Positions 1 through 7,977 are shown, counted from the stretch's first letter. The stretch is DNA of 26,978 nt from PWND01 sp964614525 (GCA_964614525.1 CAZTPA010000039.1:1-26978); one strand, 5' to 3'. Translations and numbers: made by a program. Notes: a model not told the origin generated them from the sequence alone.

Positions 1-165
1 CCCCGTGAAACGGGTCTCGATGTGCAATGACAACCACCATGCCGCATGCATTGGCAGGATTTGGCCTGTCCTGTTAAAATTAAATTTATATATGCTCGTT
101 TGTTTTTCATTGTTTCAACTATGAAGGAGCATTCTTCAAATTAAAAAAAATATTAAATTTGTAAT

Positions 166-1263
166 ATGAGTGGAAGTATTTTTGGTGAATATGTAAAGCT
201 TGCAACTTTTGGAGAGTCGCATGGTAAAATGATTGGCGGAGTATTAGATGGATTTCCTGCCGGTATTGATATTGATATTGAGCTTATTGAAAATGAGATG
301 AAACGCAGGTGTCCCAATCAATCCGGGTTTTCTACAGACAGGTCGGAGCCCGATAAGTTTGAAATTGTTAGTGGAGTTTTTAATGGGAAATCTACGGGTG
401 CACCTATCGCTTTTTTTATAGAAAACAAGGATGTCAGAGCTGAAGATTATGATGAGTTAAAAGATGTTTTTCGGCCTTCTCATGCAGATTACACTTATTA
501 TCAAAAGTATGGTATAAAAGGGATAAGTGGCGGTGGCAGGTCTTCTGCAAGGGAAACTGCATGTCGCGTGCTTGCCGGTGCAATTGCAAAGTGTTTTTTG
601 AAAAGCTACAATATTAGCGTTAAAGCTTTTACTTCAGGTATCGGAAATATAGATTTGGATAAAGATTATAAAGAACTTGATTTGTCAAATTCTGATAATA
701 ATGCTGTCAGATGTCCCGATACGCAAGTTGCTAAGGCAATGGAAGACTTGTTGCTCAAAACAAAAGAAGAAGGTGATTCGCTTGGGGGAAGGATAAGCTG
801 CGTTATTCGTGGTGTAATGCCGGGATTAGGTGAGCCGGTTTTTGATAAGTTTCATGCTGTGTTTGCAAAAGCGATGTTGTCAATTCCTGCTGCTAAAGGC
901 TTTGAAATTGGCAGCGGATTTCATGGTAGTTATATGAAAGGAAGCCAACATAATGATGAGTTTTTTGTTGATGATAATAAGATGGTGTCAACAAAAACAA
1001 ATTTTTCCGGAGGTGTACAGGGAGGAATATCAAACGGGAATGATATATATTTCAGGTTGGCATTTAAACCTGTTTCATCTATACGAAAAAAACAAAATAC
1101 CATTAATTTAGCAGGAGAAAGCAAGGAGATTGAAATTGGAGGCCGACACGATATCTGTGTTGTACCGCGCGCAGTAGCTGTTGTTGAAGCAATGGCATGG
1201 CTTGTAATTGCTGATTTTTTGATAGCCTCTAAGGCTCATAATTCTTTAAAGAATAATAAATAA
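166..1263 (+). CDS. aroC: Chorismate synthase
   Basis: Catalyses the last step of the shikimate pathway, conversion of 5-enolpyruvylshikimate-3-phosphate to chorismate with reduced FMN, in the cytoplasm. At 365 residues it is full length for the family. Family signatures are visible: an N-terminal GESHGKMIGGVLDGFPAG block (residues 17-34), a central GGGRSSARETACRVLAG block (about 122-138), and a C-terminal RHDICVVPRAVAVVEAMA block. The ATG at 166 gives the expected N-terminus directly before the GESHG motif. The product feeds two other genes here, pabA-like (19911-20495) and mqnC (25757-26848), although they are not in one operon with it. The next gene on the same strand starts about 60 bases downstream, so co-transcription is possible. 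Identification is secure. Confidence 0.97.
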   Translation: MSGSIFGEYVKLATFGESHGKMIGGVLDGFPAGIDIDIELIENEMKRRCPNQSGFSTDRSEPDKFEIVSGVFNGKSTGAPIAFFIENKDVRAEDYDELKDVFRPSHADYTYYQKYGIKGISGGGRSSARETACRVLAGAIAKCFLKSYNISVKAFTSGIGNIDLDKDYKELDLSNSDNNAVRCPDTQVAKAMEDLLLKTKEEGDSLGGRISCVIRGVMPGLGEPVFDKFHAVFAKAMLSIPAAKGFEIGSGFHGSYMKGSQHNDEFFVDDNKMVSTKTNFSGGVQGGISNGNDIYFRLAFKPVSSIRKKQNTINLAGESKEIEIGGRHDICVVPRAVAVVEAMAWLVIADFLIASKAHNSLKNNK

Positions 1264-1326
1264 TATTTTGTCGTTATAATTAAATGAAAATATTAAATAG
1301 CTTTTTTGCTCACAAATAAAAAAATA

Positions 1327-3279
1327 ATGCTGCTGCGACATCTTTTTGCTATAATAATATTATTTAGCTTTCATTCATTTGCTTATTCTCAGGAAGATAA
1401 ATGCCCTCCCTTACAAGACGAAAGATTGCAGCAATTGTTTAAAGAAGCTGTTGGTAGTTATAAATCATTTAGTTTTAGAAGAGCAACATCTATTTTAACA
1501 GAAGTTATACGAAGAGAACCGGACTTTGCACCTGCTCACTTTTTGCAAGGACTGATTTATATGAATGAGAAAAATTTCAGACCTGCAATGGCAAAGCAGC
1601 ACTTTGAAAAAACTTATGAGATTTGTCCTGAAATTGATCCATATTTGTATTTTCATCTTGGGAAAATTTACTTTCTGAGTGAAGAATATGAAAAATCAGC
1701 AAATATGTACGATAGCTTTATATCTCATATTGATGAGATTTCCGATAAGGATTATTTTGAAGCAGTTAGTGCATACGAAAAAGCAAAGTTCTTGCATGAG
1801 GGTTATTCAAATCCTGTTCCTTTCAATCCAAAGCCTCTTAAGGGTATTACTACTAAAGATGACGAGTATCTTATAACTATTTCTGCAGATGATAATGTTG
1901 CGCTTTTTACCAGGAGAGTATTGGTAAAAGATCAGTTTTCTCCCTGGGATAGCAAGGTGAATTACAGAGAGTTATTTGTTCAGAGTTTTAAAATCAATGA
2001 GAACAGATACGAAGAAGGAGTGCCACTTCCTCCTCCATTTAATTTGCAATTGCACGAAGGAAGCCCTTCTCTTACTTTCGACAATCGCAAAATGTATTTT
2101 ACCGCTTGCGAATATGATAAAAACTACTACAATTGCAATATTCATGTTTCTGAAAACATGAACAATATGCGCTGGAGTAAATCACAAAAGTTACCAAACG
2201 AAATTAATTCAACAGATGCATGGGAGTCACAACCTTCTATTAGTCCGGATGGTAATACCTTGTTTTTTGTGTCTGACAGAAATGGCCGTTATGATATTTT
2301 CACATCTGTAAAAGATGCTGATGGCAATTGGCAGGCTGCTGTGGAGCTTGGACCTTCTATCAATACTTCCGGCAATGAAAGAGGTCCGTTTATGCATATT
2401 GATGGCCGAACTTTATATTTTAGCAGTGATGGTCATTTGGGTTTTGGTGGTTATGATCTGTTTTTCTCTAAAATGGATGATGAGGGAAATTGGAGTAAAG
2501 CTGTTAATTTAGGATATCCTATTAATACAGAAGCAGACGAAACCGGTTTGTTTGTCAGCACTGATGGCTCTACTGCTTATTTTGCCTCTACAAGGTTTAG
2601 TGATAATGATGTATGGAATATTTATTATTTTGAATTATACGAGAAGGCTCGTCCTGAAAAAGTTTTGTTTATTTCGGGCGAAATTGATGATGACGATATG
2701 AGAGGTTTTGATGATGTTCATTTGCAGCTAAGAGACCTTAATACACAGGAAACCAAAGAGGTGACTGTCGACTCGATTACCGGCAAATATGCCATTGCCG
2801 AACTTTTTAGAAATGACTTTTTGCTTACATTAAAGAAGGAAAATTATGCTTATAATTCAAAGTTATTGTTAACTGAAGATAGTCTTTTGAAAACTCCTGC
2901 AAAACTTGATTTGGAAATGGTGCCTGTTGAGGTTGGCCAAAAATATGATATTCAGGATATTTACTTTGATTTTGACAAGTATGATCTTAAAAAAGAATCT
3001 AAAATTGTATTATACACCCATGTTGAATTCCTAATTGATCATCCTAATATAAAAATTGAAATAAGAGGACATACAGATAATATGGGTGGCCATGAGTATA
3101 ACCAGGTTTTAAGCGAAAACAGGGCTAAGGCCGTGTATAATTTTTTGGTTGAGAATAATATATCTCCAAGTAGATTATCTTATAAAGGTTTTGGGCAAAC
3201 ACAAGCCATTGATACCAACGAAACAGAGGAGGGGAGAGCTAATAACAGGCGTACTGAGTTTGTTATTATTGAGAAGTAG
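1327..3279 (+). CDS. PorE-like outer-membrane protein: TPR, beta-propeller (PD40), CRD-like domain and OmpA C-terminal domain
   Basis: Envelope protein of 650 residues with a signal peptide (about residues 1-22, ending FAYSQ), helical TPR-like repeats (about 30-150), PD40/WD40-like blades with repeated SPDG and DGRTLYFSSD-type motifs (about 210-440), a carboxypeptidase-regulatory-like beta domain (about 455-535), and a C-terminal OmpA peptidoglycan-binding domain. The OmpA consensus TD-x10-LS-x2-RA-x2-V-x3-L is met exactly in the segment starting GHTDN. This domain order and length match T9SS component PorE (PG1058 of Porphyromonas gingivalis), but many Bacteroidota paralogues share the architecture, so a role in type IX secretion is inference. 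I chose the ATG at 1327; an in-frame TTG at 1306 would add seven charged residues before the signal peptide. The stop lies four bases from the end of the convergent thioesterase gene, leaving no room for a terminator. Confidence 0.85.
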   Translation: MLLRHLFAIIILFSFHSFAYSQEDKCPPLQDERLQQLFKEAVGSYKSFSFRRATSILTEVIRREPDFAPAHFLQGLIYMNEKNFRPAMAKQHFEKTYEICPEIDPYLYFHLGKIYFLSEEYEKSANMYDSFISHIDEISDKDYFEAVSAYEKAKFLHEGYSNPVPFNPKPLKGITTKDDEYLITISADDNVALFTRRVLVKDQFSPWDSKVNYRELFVQSFKINENRYEEGVPLPPPFNLQLHEGSPSLTFDNRKMYFTACEYDKNYYNCNIHVSENMNNMRWSKSQKLPNEINSTDAWESQPSISPDGNTLFFVSDRNGRYDIFTSVKDADGNWQAAVELGPSINTSGNERGPFMHIDGRTLYFSSDGHLGFGGYDLFFSKMDDEGNWSKAVNLGYPINTEADETGLFVSTDGSTAYFASTRFSDNDVWNIYYFELYEKARPEKVLFISGEIDDDDMRGFDDVHLQLRDLNTQETKEVTVDSITGKYAIAELFRNDFLLTLKKENYAYNSKLLLTEDSLLKTPAKLDLEMVPVEVGQKYDIQDIYFDFDKYDLKKESKIVLYTHVEFLIDHPNIKIEIRGHTDNMGGHEYNQVLSENRAKAVYNFLVENNISPSRLSYKGFGQTQAIDTNETEEGRANNRRTEFVIIEK

Positions 3280-3282
3280 TTC

Positions 3283-3657
3283 TTATTTTTCAAAAATGTT
3301 TTTGTCTACTGCATAGCGAGTGTGTTGACCCTTTCCTATGCAGCCTTCTTCATCATAAGCTGCAACTTTAAAGATGAATTTTTTTCCGTCAGTTTCAATA
3401 AGTTCAGTTTCAGCCCAAACCTTTTTGCCGGGCATTGTTGCTTTCAGATGCCTTATGTTTACCTCAAATCCAACACTAACAAGGTTCTCAGGCAGGTAGC
3501 TTTTAATGCTTAAGTCAGCAGTTTGTTCTATTAAAGCAATCATAGCAGGAGTTGCGAAAACATTTACATGACCTGATCCGTAAAAAGAAGCCAAATCTTT
3601 TTCACCTACAATTTTTTCCTGCCTGCCTTTTATTCCGGGTTTTATTTCTGTTTTCAT
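3283..3657 (-). CDS. FlK-like hotdog-fold thioesterase
   Basis: Small (124-residue) single-domain hotdog protein predicted to hydrolyse an acyl-CoA thioester in the cytoplasm. The motif FATPAMIALIEQTA (residues 34-47) and the VNIRHLK segment are typical of the fluoroacetyl-CoA thioesterase-like family. The three catalytic residues of FlK (Thr42, Glu50, His76) align with T36, E44 and H70 here at a constant offset of six, so the active site appears intact. Family members outside Streptomyces are mostly housekeeping acyl-CoA thioesterases of unknown substrate, so fluoroacetate resistance should not be assumed. It is a single gene, convergent with the PorE-like gene and divergent from the symporter gene. 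The ATG at 3657 gives the normal family N-terminus. Confidence 0.85.
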   Translation of the reverse strand: MKTEIKPGIKGRQEKIVGEKDLASFYGSGHVNVFATPAMIALIEQTADLSIKSYLPENLVSVGFEVNIRHLKATMPGKKVWAETELIETDGKKFIFKVAAYDEEGCIGKGQHTRYAVDKNIFEK

Positions 3658-3783
3658 GAAAAATGAATTTAATAATTTCTATCCTATATCTTTAAGCCGA
3701 AATGGCAATCATTTTATGCGCTAAATTAATAATTCAACACTAAATATACTTGCAAAGGAAATCACAAATGTGGATTTTATATA

Positions 3784-3799
3784 AATAATTGCAATTATT
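3784..3799. promoter_or_regulatory. 16-bp perfect palindrome upstream of the symporter gene
   Basis: AATAATTGCAATTATT is a perfect dyad of eight base pairs per arm, 38 bases before the symporter ATG, in the 180-base gap between the divergent thioesterase and symporter genes. Its size and place fit an operator for a dimeric repressor. AT-rich palindromes also arise by chance, so this is tentative. Confidence 0.3.
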
Positions 3800-3837
3800 A
3801 ATGTTCATTAATTAATTTTACGGGCAAAAAACAGGAA

Positions 3838-5619
3838 ATGCATTTAAGTTATATTGACTGGATTATAATAATTTTCTTTTTGGGAATGTCTCTTTCTATT
3901 GGCTTGTATTACAGAAAAAGAGGAGGAAAGAGTTTATCTGATTATTTTCTTACCGGAAGAAACCTTCCCTGGTATATTGCAGGCATAAGCATGGTTGCTA
4001 CTACTTTTGCTGCCGATACTCCGCTGGCTGTTACCGAGCTGGTTGCCGAAGGAGGTGTTTCGGGAAATTGGTTGTGGTGGAATATGTTGATAGGAGGTAT
4101 GCTTACTACCTTCTTTTTTGCACGCTATTGGCGCAAAGCTGAAGTTCTGACTGAACTTGAATTTATTGAATTAAGATATAGCGGGAAACCTGCTTCCTTT
4201 TTGCGTGTTTTCAAATCTCTTTATCTGGGTGTTTTTATGAATTGTGTGATAATTGCCTGGGTAAATCTGGCTCTAATTTCTATAATTGAGGTTTTCTTTG
4301 ATGTTCCGGCAGGATATTTAATATGGATTATTGCCGGAATTATGTTTATAACGGTAATTTATTCCTCTCTTAGCGGCTTGTGGGGTGTTGCCATTACCGA
4401 TGCTGTGCAATTTGTGATTGCTATGACAGCCAGTGTAATTCTTGCTGTTATTGTAATACAACTCGAAACAATAGGTGGAATATCAGGCCTTAAGGCGCAG
4501 CTTCCCGAATCAAGTTTTAACTTTTTTCCTTCCATTGGAGATAAAAATATTACAGGCACATTAACTATCAGCATAGGTGCTTTCCTGGCATTTGCAGGCT
4601 TTCAGTGGTGGGCAAGCTGGTATCCCGGTGCTGAACCCGGTGGAGGCGGATATATAGCGCAAAGGATGATGAGTTGTAAAAACGAGAGGCATGCAGTTTT
4701 TGCTACATTGTTTTTTCAAATAGCACATTATTGCCTCAGGCCATGGCCCTGGATTCTTGTTGGGCTTGCTGCAATGGTTTTGTACCCGGAGCTTGGAGCA
4801 GACGAAAAGAGGCTGGGCTATGCTATGGCTATGAAAGATTTTTTACCCTTAGGGCTTAGAGGATTGATGCTTACCGCTTTTCTTGCCGCTTATATGAGTA
4901 CAATTTCTACTCAGCTAAATTGGGGTTCAAGTTATCTGGTAAATGATTTTTATAAAAGAATTATACGTCCCGAAAATAAATTTGTCAATTCCGAAAAAGC
5001 TAACAAACATTATGTCATGCTTGGGCGTATTTTTACTCTGGCACTTATGATAGTTGCTCTTTTTGTTACTACCTTGGTTGAAACCATTAGTGGAGTCTGG
5101 TATTTTGTTATTGAATGTGGAGCAGGATTAGGACTTGTACTTATTTTGAGATGGTATTGGTGGAGGATAAATGCCTGGAGTGAAATTGTGGCTACAATTG
5201 TACCTTTTATTGCATACTATATTGCTAATTATCATCTTATTAATGTTTTTCCGGATAGTTTCGTTGCGCACAGAGGCCCGTTTTTTGTTACAGTTGGCGT
5301 TACAACAATAAGTTGGATTATTGTAACTTTTATTACCAAACCTGAGAAAAATGAAGTGCTGCAAAAATTCTATGATAAGGTTCAGCCGGATGGCGCATGG
5401 AAGTTATTCAGAAAAGCAGAAAAGAAAAGAGATAATCAAATTCCAAAGCTATTGTTATGCTGGTTTAGTGCTGTTTTGATGACTTATTCCTTATTGTTTT
5501 CAACAGGGAAACTTATTTTCGGTGATTACCTTATTGCTTTTTATTGGATACTGCTTGCAGCTTGCGGATTTTTGATGCTTTTGTATATTTTACCCAAAAC
5601 AAGGATATTGGATAAATAA
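3838..5619 (+). CDS. Sodium:solute symporter (SSS family)
   Basis: Inner-membrane secondary transporter of 593 residues that should couple solute uptake to the sodium gradient. The whole protein is hydrophobic, with about 13-14 helices beginning at residues 7-24. Visible SSS features are the DYFLTGRNLPWYIAGISMVAT segment (about 35-55), a GAEPGGGGYIAQRMMSCKNE segment (264-283), and MSTISTQLNWGSSYLVND (353-370) in the helix that usually carries sodium-site residues. The GAEPGGGG and TQLNWGSSY forms belong to a subgroup common in Bacteroidota. I cannot name the substrate; sugars, sugar acids or amino sugars are possible, and no catabolic neighbour helps. The ATG at 3838 follows an AGGAA stretch, one of the few Shine-Dalgarno-like sequences here. 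It appears to be a single-gene unit. Confidence 0.9.
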   Translation: MHLSYIDWIIIIFFLGMSLSIGLYYRKRGGKSLSDYFLTGRNLPWYIAGISMVATTFAADTPLAVTELVAEGGVSGNWLWWNMLIGGMLTTFFFARYWRKAEVLTELEFIELRYSGKPASFLRVFKSLYLGVFMNCVIIAWVNLALISIIEVFFDVPAGYLIWIIAGIMFITVIYSSLSGLWGVAITDAVQFVIAMTASVILAVIVIQLETIGGISGLKAQLPESSFNFFPSIGDKNITGTLTISIGAFLAFAGFQWWASWYPGAEPGGGGYIAQRMMSCKNERHAVFATLFFQIAHYCLRPWPWILVGLAAMVLYPELGADEKRLGYAMAMKDFLPLGLRGLMLTAFLAAYMSTISTQLNWGSSYLVNDFYKRIIRPENKFVNSEKANKHYVMLGRIFTLALMIVALFVTTLVETISGVWYFVIECGAGLGLVLILRWYWWRINAWSEIVATIVPFIAYYIANYHLINVFPDSFVAHRGPFFVTVGVTTISWIIVTFITKPEKNEVLQKFYDKVQPDGAWKLFRKAEKKRDNQIPKLLLCWFSAVLMTYSLLFSTGKLIFGDYLIAFYWILLAACGFLMLLYILPKTRILDK

Positions 5620-5798
5620 TGATGTTTATATGCAAAATTTTGCTTGGTTCAGTTTTGTTATTAAAACAGAATCATGAATAATAAGAGTATTCTTTTAATG
5701 TGAATCTTCATTTTTTTGTTTTTTTTGCAACATTATATTTACATAATGAGTTATTTTACAAAGGATTTCATTTAAACTTTTTAATTATAGTATAAAGC

Positions 5799-7046
5799 AT
5801 GAAAAATAAGAAGATAATATTGCCCCTCATTATTTTGGTTTTAATTGTTGTCCTTTGGCTATTGCTAAGAACAGGAACTGATAAAACAGAAGCAATTATC
5901 GTTAGTGTTGAGCAGGGAACTTTTGATATAAGTATTCATACAAGCGGAGAACTGGAAGCGGAGAATTCCGAAAACATACACGGGCCTTCCGGCCTTAGAA
6001 CGGTTGGTATATGGAATGTTCAAATTAGTGAGCTTATTACCGAAGGGACAGTTGTTGAAGAAGGGGACTGGGTTGCTACTCTTGACAGGACAGAGATAAG
6101 CAATCGTCTTAAAGATGTTGAAACAGAGTTGGAAAAACTCCAGATGCTTCACACACAAACAAGACTTGATACAACAATTGAACTAAGAAATGCAAGAGAT
6201 GAACTTGTAAATCTTCAATATTCCATGGAAGAAGCCAAATTAGTTTTGGAACAATCACAATATGAGCCACCTGCAACAATCAGGCAGGCAGAAATTGCTC
6301 ACGAAAAATTTGAACGATCATATAAGCAGGCACTTCATAATTATGAACTACGCACAGAGCAAGCAAAAGCAAAAATGCAGGAAGTAACAGCTTCACTCAA
6401 TCAGGTTGCCAGGCGGCATAAAAATATGCTGGCAGTACTTGATGAATTTGTAATTACCGCTCCTAAATCAGGAATGGTTATTTATAAACGAAATTGGGAT
6501 GGATCTAAAGCAGTTGTTGGCTCGCAAATTAATACATGGGATAATATCGTTGCAACTCTTCCTGATTTTTCAGTTATGATTAGCAAAACCTATGTTAATG
6601 AAATTGATATTAGTAAGGTTAAAACAGGGCAAACGAGTGAAGTTGTGATTGATGCTTTCCCTGATAAAACATTCACAGGCAAAGTTATTGAAGTTGCAAA
6701 TATTGGTGAGCAAAGACCAAATCAGGACACAAGGGTTTTTGAAGTGAAAATCAGAGTTAATGAATCCGATTCTATTATGAGGCCTGCCATGACAACCAAA
6801 AATAAAATAATTATTGATAAAATTGAAGATGCATTATTTGTTCCTATAGAAGCAGTTCATTCAAGCGATACTTTAAGCTATGTTTTTAAACAGGCCGGTA
6901 GAATTGTGCGCCAGGAAGTAATTACCGGACAAAGAAATGAAAATCAAATTATTATTAAGGAAGGGCTGGAAGAAGGAGATAATCTTTTATTATCGGGCCC
7001 GGCTGATCCTGATAAGTATTCTCTTTTAGAATTGAAATATGACTAA
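5799..7046 (+). CDS. MacA-like periplasmic adaptor (HlyD/RND membrane-fusion family)
   Basis: Adaptor that would link an inner-membrane ABC permease to a TolC-type outer-membrane channel. It has an N-terminal membrane anchor (about residues 6-23), a split lipoyl/barrel-sandwich domain (about 65-95 and 217-253) enclosing a long helical hairpin or coiled coil (about 98-215), a beta-barrel domain (about 258-340) and a membrane-proximal domain (about 345-410). At 415 residues it is typical. Its functional partner is most likely the MacB-like permease at 8002-9363, but a toxin-antitoxin module and a structured intergenic element lie between them. An imperfect -7-like box TATATTTA at 5734-5741 with TTTG 15 bases before it could be its promoter. 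The cargo is unknown: macrolides, lipids, peptides and siderophores are all exported by such systems. Confidence 0.88.
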   Translation: MKNKKIILPLIILVLIVVLWLLLRTGTDKTEAIIVSVEQGTFDISIHTSGELEAENSENIHGPSGLRTVGIWNVQISELITEGTVVEEGDWVATLDRTEISNRLKDVETELEKLQMLHTQTRLDTTIELRNARDELVNLQYSMEEAKLVLEQSQYEPPATIRQAEIAHEKFERSYKQALHNYELRTEQAKAKMQEVTASLNQVARRHKNMLAVLDEFVITAPKSGMVIYKRNWDGSKAVVGSQINTWDNIVATLPDFSVMISKTYVNEIDISKVKTGQTSEVVIDAFPDKTFTGKVIEVANIGEQRPNQDTRVFEVKIRVNESDSIMRPAMTTKNKIIIDKIEDALFVPIEAVHSSDTLSYVFKQAGRIVRQEVITGQRNENQIIIKEGLEEGDNLLLSGPADPDKYSLLELKYD

Positions 7047-7071
7047 TAGCTGTGAGTATTCACAATAGGAT

Positions 7072-7092
7072 GTTAGCAACCATAGTTTTTTT
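7072..7092 (+). repeat. Left arm of an imperfect inverted repeat bracketing the toxin-antitoxin module
   Basis: The 21-base arm reads GTTAGCAAC, three variable bases, AG, then seven T. It matches the reverse complement of 7833-7853 at 19 of 21 positions. It starts 25 bases after the adaptor stop codon and precedes the module's promoter. It may be a cassette or element end, or part of the module's own regulation. Confidence 0.6.
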
Positions 7093-7124
7093 AATAAAAG
7101 TTTCCATATATTAGAACTTTTTGT

Positions 7125-7132
7125 TATCTTTG
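7125..7132 (+). promoter_or_regulatory. Bacteroidota -7 box for the toxin-antitoxin module
   Basis: TATCTTTG is an exact match to the Bacteroidota -7 consensus TAnnTTTG and lies 21 bases before the toxin ATG. The -33 element is weak (TTTC at 7101-7104, 20 bases upstream). The module therefore probably carries its own promoter, independent of the adaptor gene. Confidence 0.55.
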
Positions 7133-7153
7133 GCGTAAAAAATACAGTATTAA

Positions 7154-7502
7154 ATGAAAATAAAATTTGAAGTTGTATTGCTTGAAGAAGTATGGGAATT
7201 ATTTGATACTCTTGATGAAAAAACAAAAGATAAAATAATTTACAACATTGATAAATCAAGATATTCAAGTAATTCGAACCTTTTCAAGAAATTGAAAGAT
7301 GAAATTTGGGAATTCAGAACCATATTTAAAAAAAAAGAAATATAGAATATTGGCATTTTGGGATAAGACAGATAAGACAGAAACATTTGTGATTGCAACT
7401 CATGGAATTATAAAGAAAACTGACAAGTTGCCAAATTCAGAAATTGAGAAAGCAAAAGCTATTATGAAGCTTTATTTTGAACAGAAACAAACAAAAAAGT
7501 AA
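7154..7502 (+). pseudogene. higB: HigB/RelE-superfamily toxin (Gp49/DUF891 type), frameshifted
   Basis: Type II toxin of the family that includes ribosome-dependent mRNA endonucleases. The first frame (7154-7345) encodes the N-terminal half, ending EFRTIFKKKEI; the second frame (to 7502) continues with KKYRILAFWDKTDKTETFVIATHGIIKKT. Together they reproduce the family pattern of EFR, Y-R-hydrophobic-LAFWDK and HGF/I-xKKT. The break is at a run of nine A (7328-7336); removing one A joins the frames into a 115-residue protein, the usual family length. So the gene carries a +1 insertion, is phase-variable, or this is a homopolymer sequencing error. A 9-base tandem duplication (7362-7379) encodes the DKTDKT segment in frame. 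The antitoxin gene follows two bases after the stop, in toxin-first (HigBA) order. Confidence 0.8.
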
Positions 7503-7504
7503 TT

Positions 7505-7834
7505 ATGAAAAATAAAACAAAAGTAAGGACTTATACCCTTGACCAATTAAAAGATAAACATCTTGGTAAAATTGGTACAGAAAGAAGAGACAGGTACGAA
7601 TACGAACTTAGACTTGACTTATTGGGTGAAATGATTAAACAAACTAGGAAAAAAAGGCACTTAACTCAATCACAACTTGGAGAATTGATAGGTGTTCAGA
7701 AATCCCAAATTTCTCGAATTGAGAATAACGCCAAAAATGTAACAATTGAAACAATTCTTAGAGTTTTCAGAGCACTGAAAGCTAAAGTGAACTTCAATGT
7801 TGAATTGATTGATGGAGACTTTAAAATTGCATAA
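7505..7834 (+). CDS. higA: HigA-type antitoxin, Xre-family HTH
   Basis: 109-residue DNA-binding protein with a C-terminal helix-turn-helix of the Xre/Cro type (about residues 47-100): the LTQSQLGELIGVQKSQISRIE segment is the recognition unit. The N-terminal 45 residues, with DRYEYELRLDLLGEMIKQ, are the usual region preceding this domain in HigA antitoxins encoded after Gp49-like toxins. It would neutralise the toxin and repress the shared promoter at 7125-7132. The gene is intact although the toxin gene is not, as expected if loss of toxin is tolerated while loss of antitoxin is not. The stop codon (7832-7834) overlaps the right inverted-repeat arm by two bases. Confidence 0.85.
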   Translation: MKNKTKVRTYTLDQLKDKHLGKIGTERRDRYEYELRLDLLGEMIKQTRKKRHLTQSQLGELIGVQKSQISRIENNAKNVTIETILRVFRALKAKVNFNVELIDGDFKIA

Positions 7835-7853
7835 AAAAACTACAGTTGCTAAC
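7833..7853 (-). repeat. Right arm of the inverted repeat bracketing the toxin-antitoxin module
   Basis: Seven A, then CTACA and GTTGCTAAC: the reverse complement matches 7072-7092 at 19 of 21 positions. It begins at the last two bases of the antitoxin stop codon. AACCC at 7851-7855 can also pair with GGGTT at 7873-7877, so this arm may sit in a local hairpin. Confidence 0.6.
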
Positions 7854-7903
7854 CCAGCTTCAGAAATAATGCGGGTTGCAGTAGTATTCTGACATTTTTT
7901 TCT

Positions 7904-7911
7904 TATCTTTA
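7904..7911 (+). promoter_or_regulatory. Possible -7 box for the MacB-like permease gene
   Basis: TATCTTTA matches seven of eight positions of the TAnnTTTG form. A start site about six bases downstream would place the first transcribed bases at the foot of the 7919-7977 structure. If real, the permease gene is transcribed separately from the adaptor gene. Confidence 0.35.
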
Positions 7912-7918
7912 ATTTTTG

Positions 7919-7977
7919 TAACGGGTGACCGGAAAGTACGGCGGCAATCCCGCACTATTTCTAAGCCGATACCGTTA
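7919..7977 (+). ncRNA. Candidate structured leader or cassette-boundary element upstream of the permease gene
   Basis: A 59-base stretch with 31 G/C (53 percent) in a region that is otherwise AT-rich. The ends TAACGG (7919-7924) and CCGTTA (7972-7977) pair perfectly, and inside them CGGC (7939-7942) pairs with GCCG (7965-7968). Alternative pairings are CCG (7929-7931) with CGG (7939-7941) and GCGG (7941-7944) with CCGC (7950-7953). It ends 24 bases before the permease ATG. I cannot match it to a riboswitch class I know. It could be a 5-prime leader RNA of the permease gene, or a repeat marking the end of a mobile cassette that contains the toxin-antitoxin genes. No open reading frame explains it. 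Confidence 0.35.

Noticed and set aside
1..80. A GC-richer patch before aroC with a small hairpin at bases 1-14, a short plus-strand tail ending in TGA (28-30), and a minus-strand reading VVVIAHRDP
   Set aside because: Too short, at the window edge, and no frame gives a recognisable protein end; no tRNA or known RNA fold could be drawn. Could be the end of an upstream gene or RNA.
3283..3657. Fluoroacetate resistance enzyme, because the catalytic triad matches FlK
   Set aside because: The triad is shared by many family members of unknown substrate, and no fluorometabolite context is present.
5632..5643. 12-base palindrome GCAAAATTTTGC after the symporter gene
   Set aside because: Short, AT-rich, without a T run or promoter beside it; chance occurrence is likely.
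7842..7880. Integron attC site formed by GCTAAC and GGTTGC near the toxin-antitoxin module
   Set aside because: The sequences do not meet the RYYYAAC/GTTRRRY consensus and no integrase is present in the window; kept only as a generic cassette-boundary idea.
7919..7977. Cobalamin riboswitch, suggested by GGTGACCGG, CCCGCAC and AAGCCGATACC stretches
   Set aside because: The order and spacing do not match the class, the element is much shorter than a full cobalamin aptamer, and the downstream efflux permease is not a usual target.
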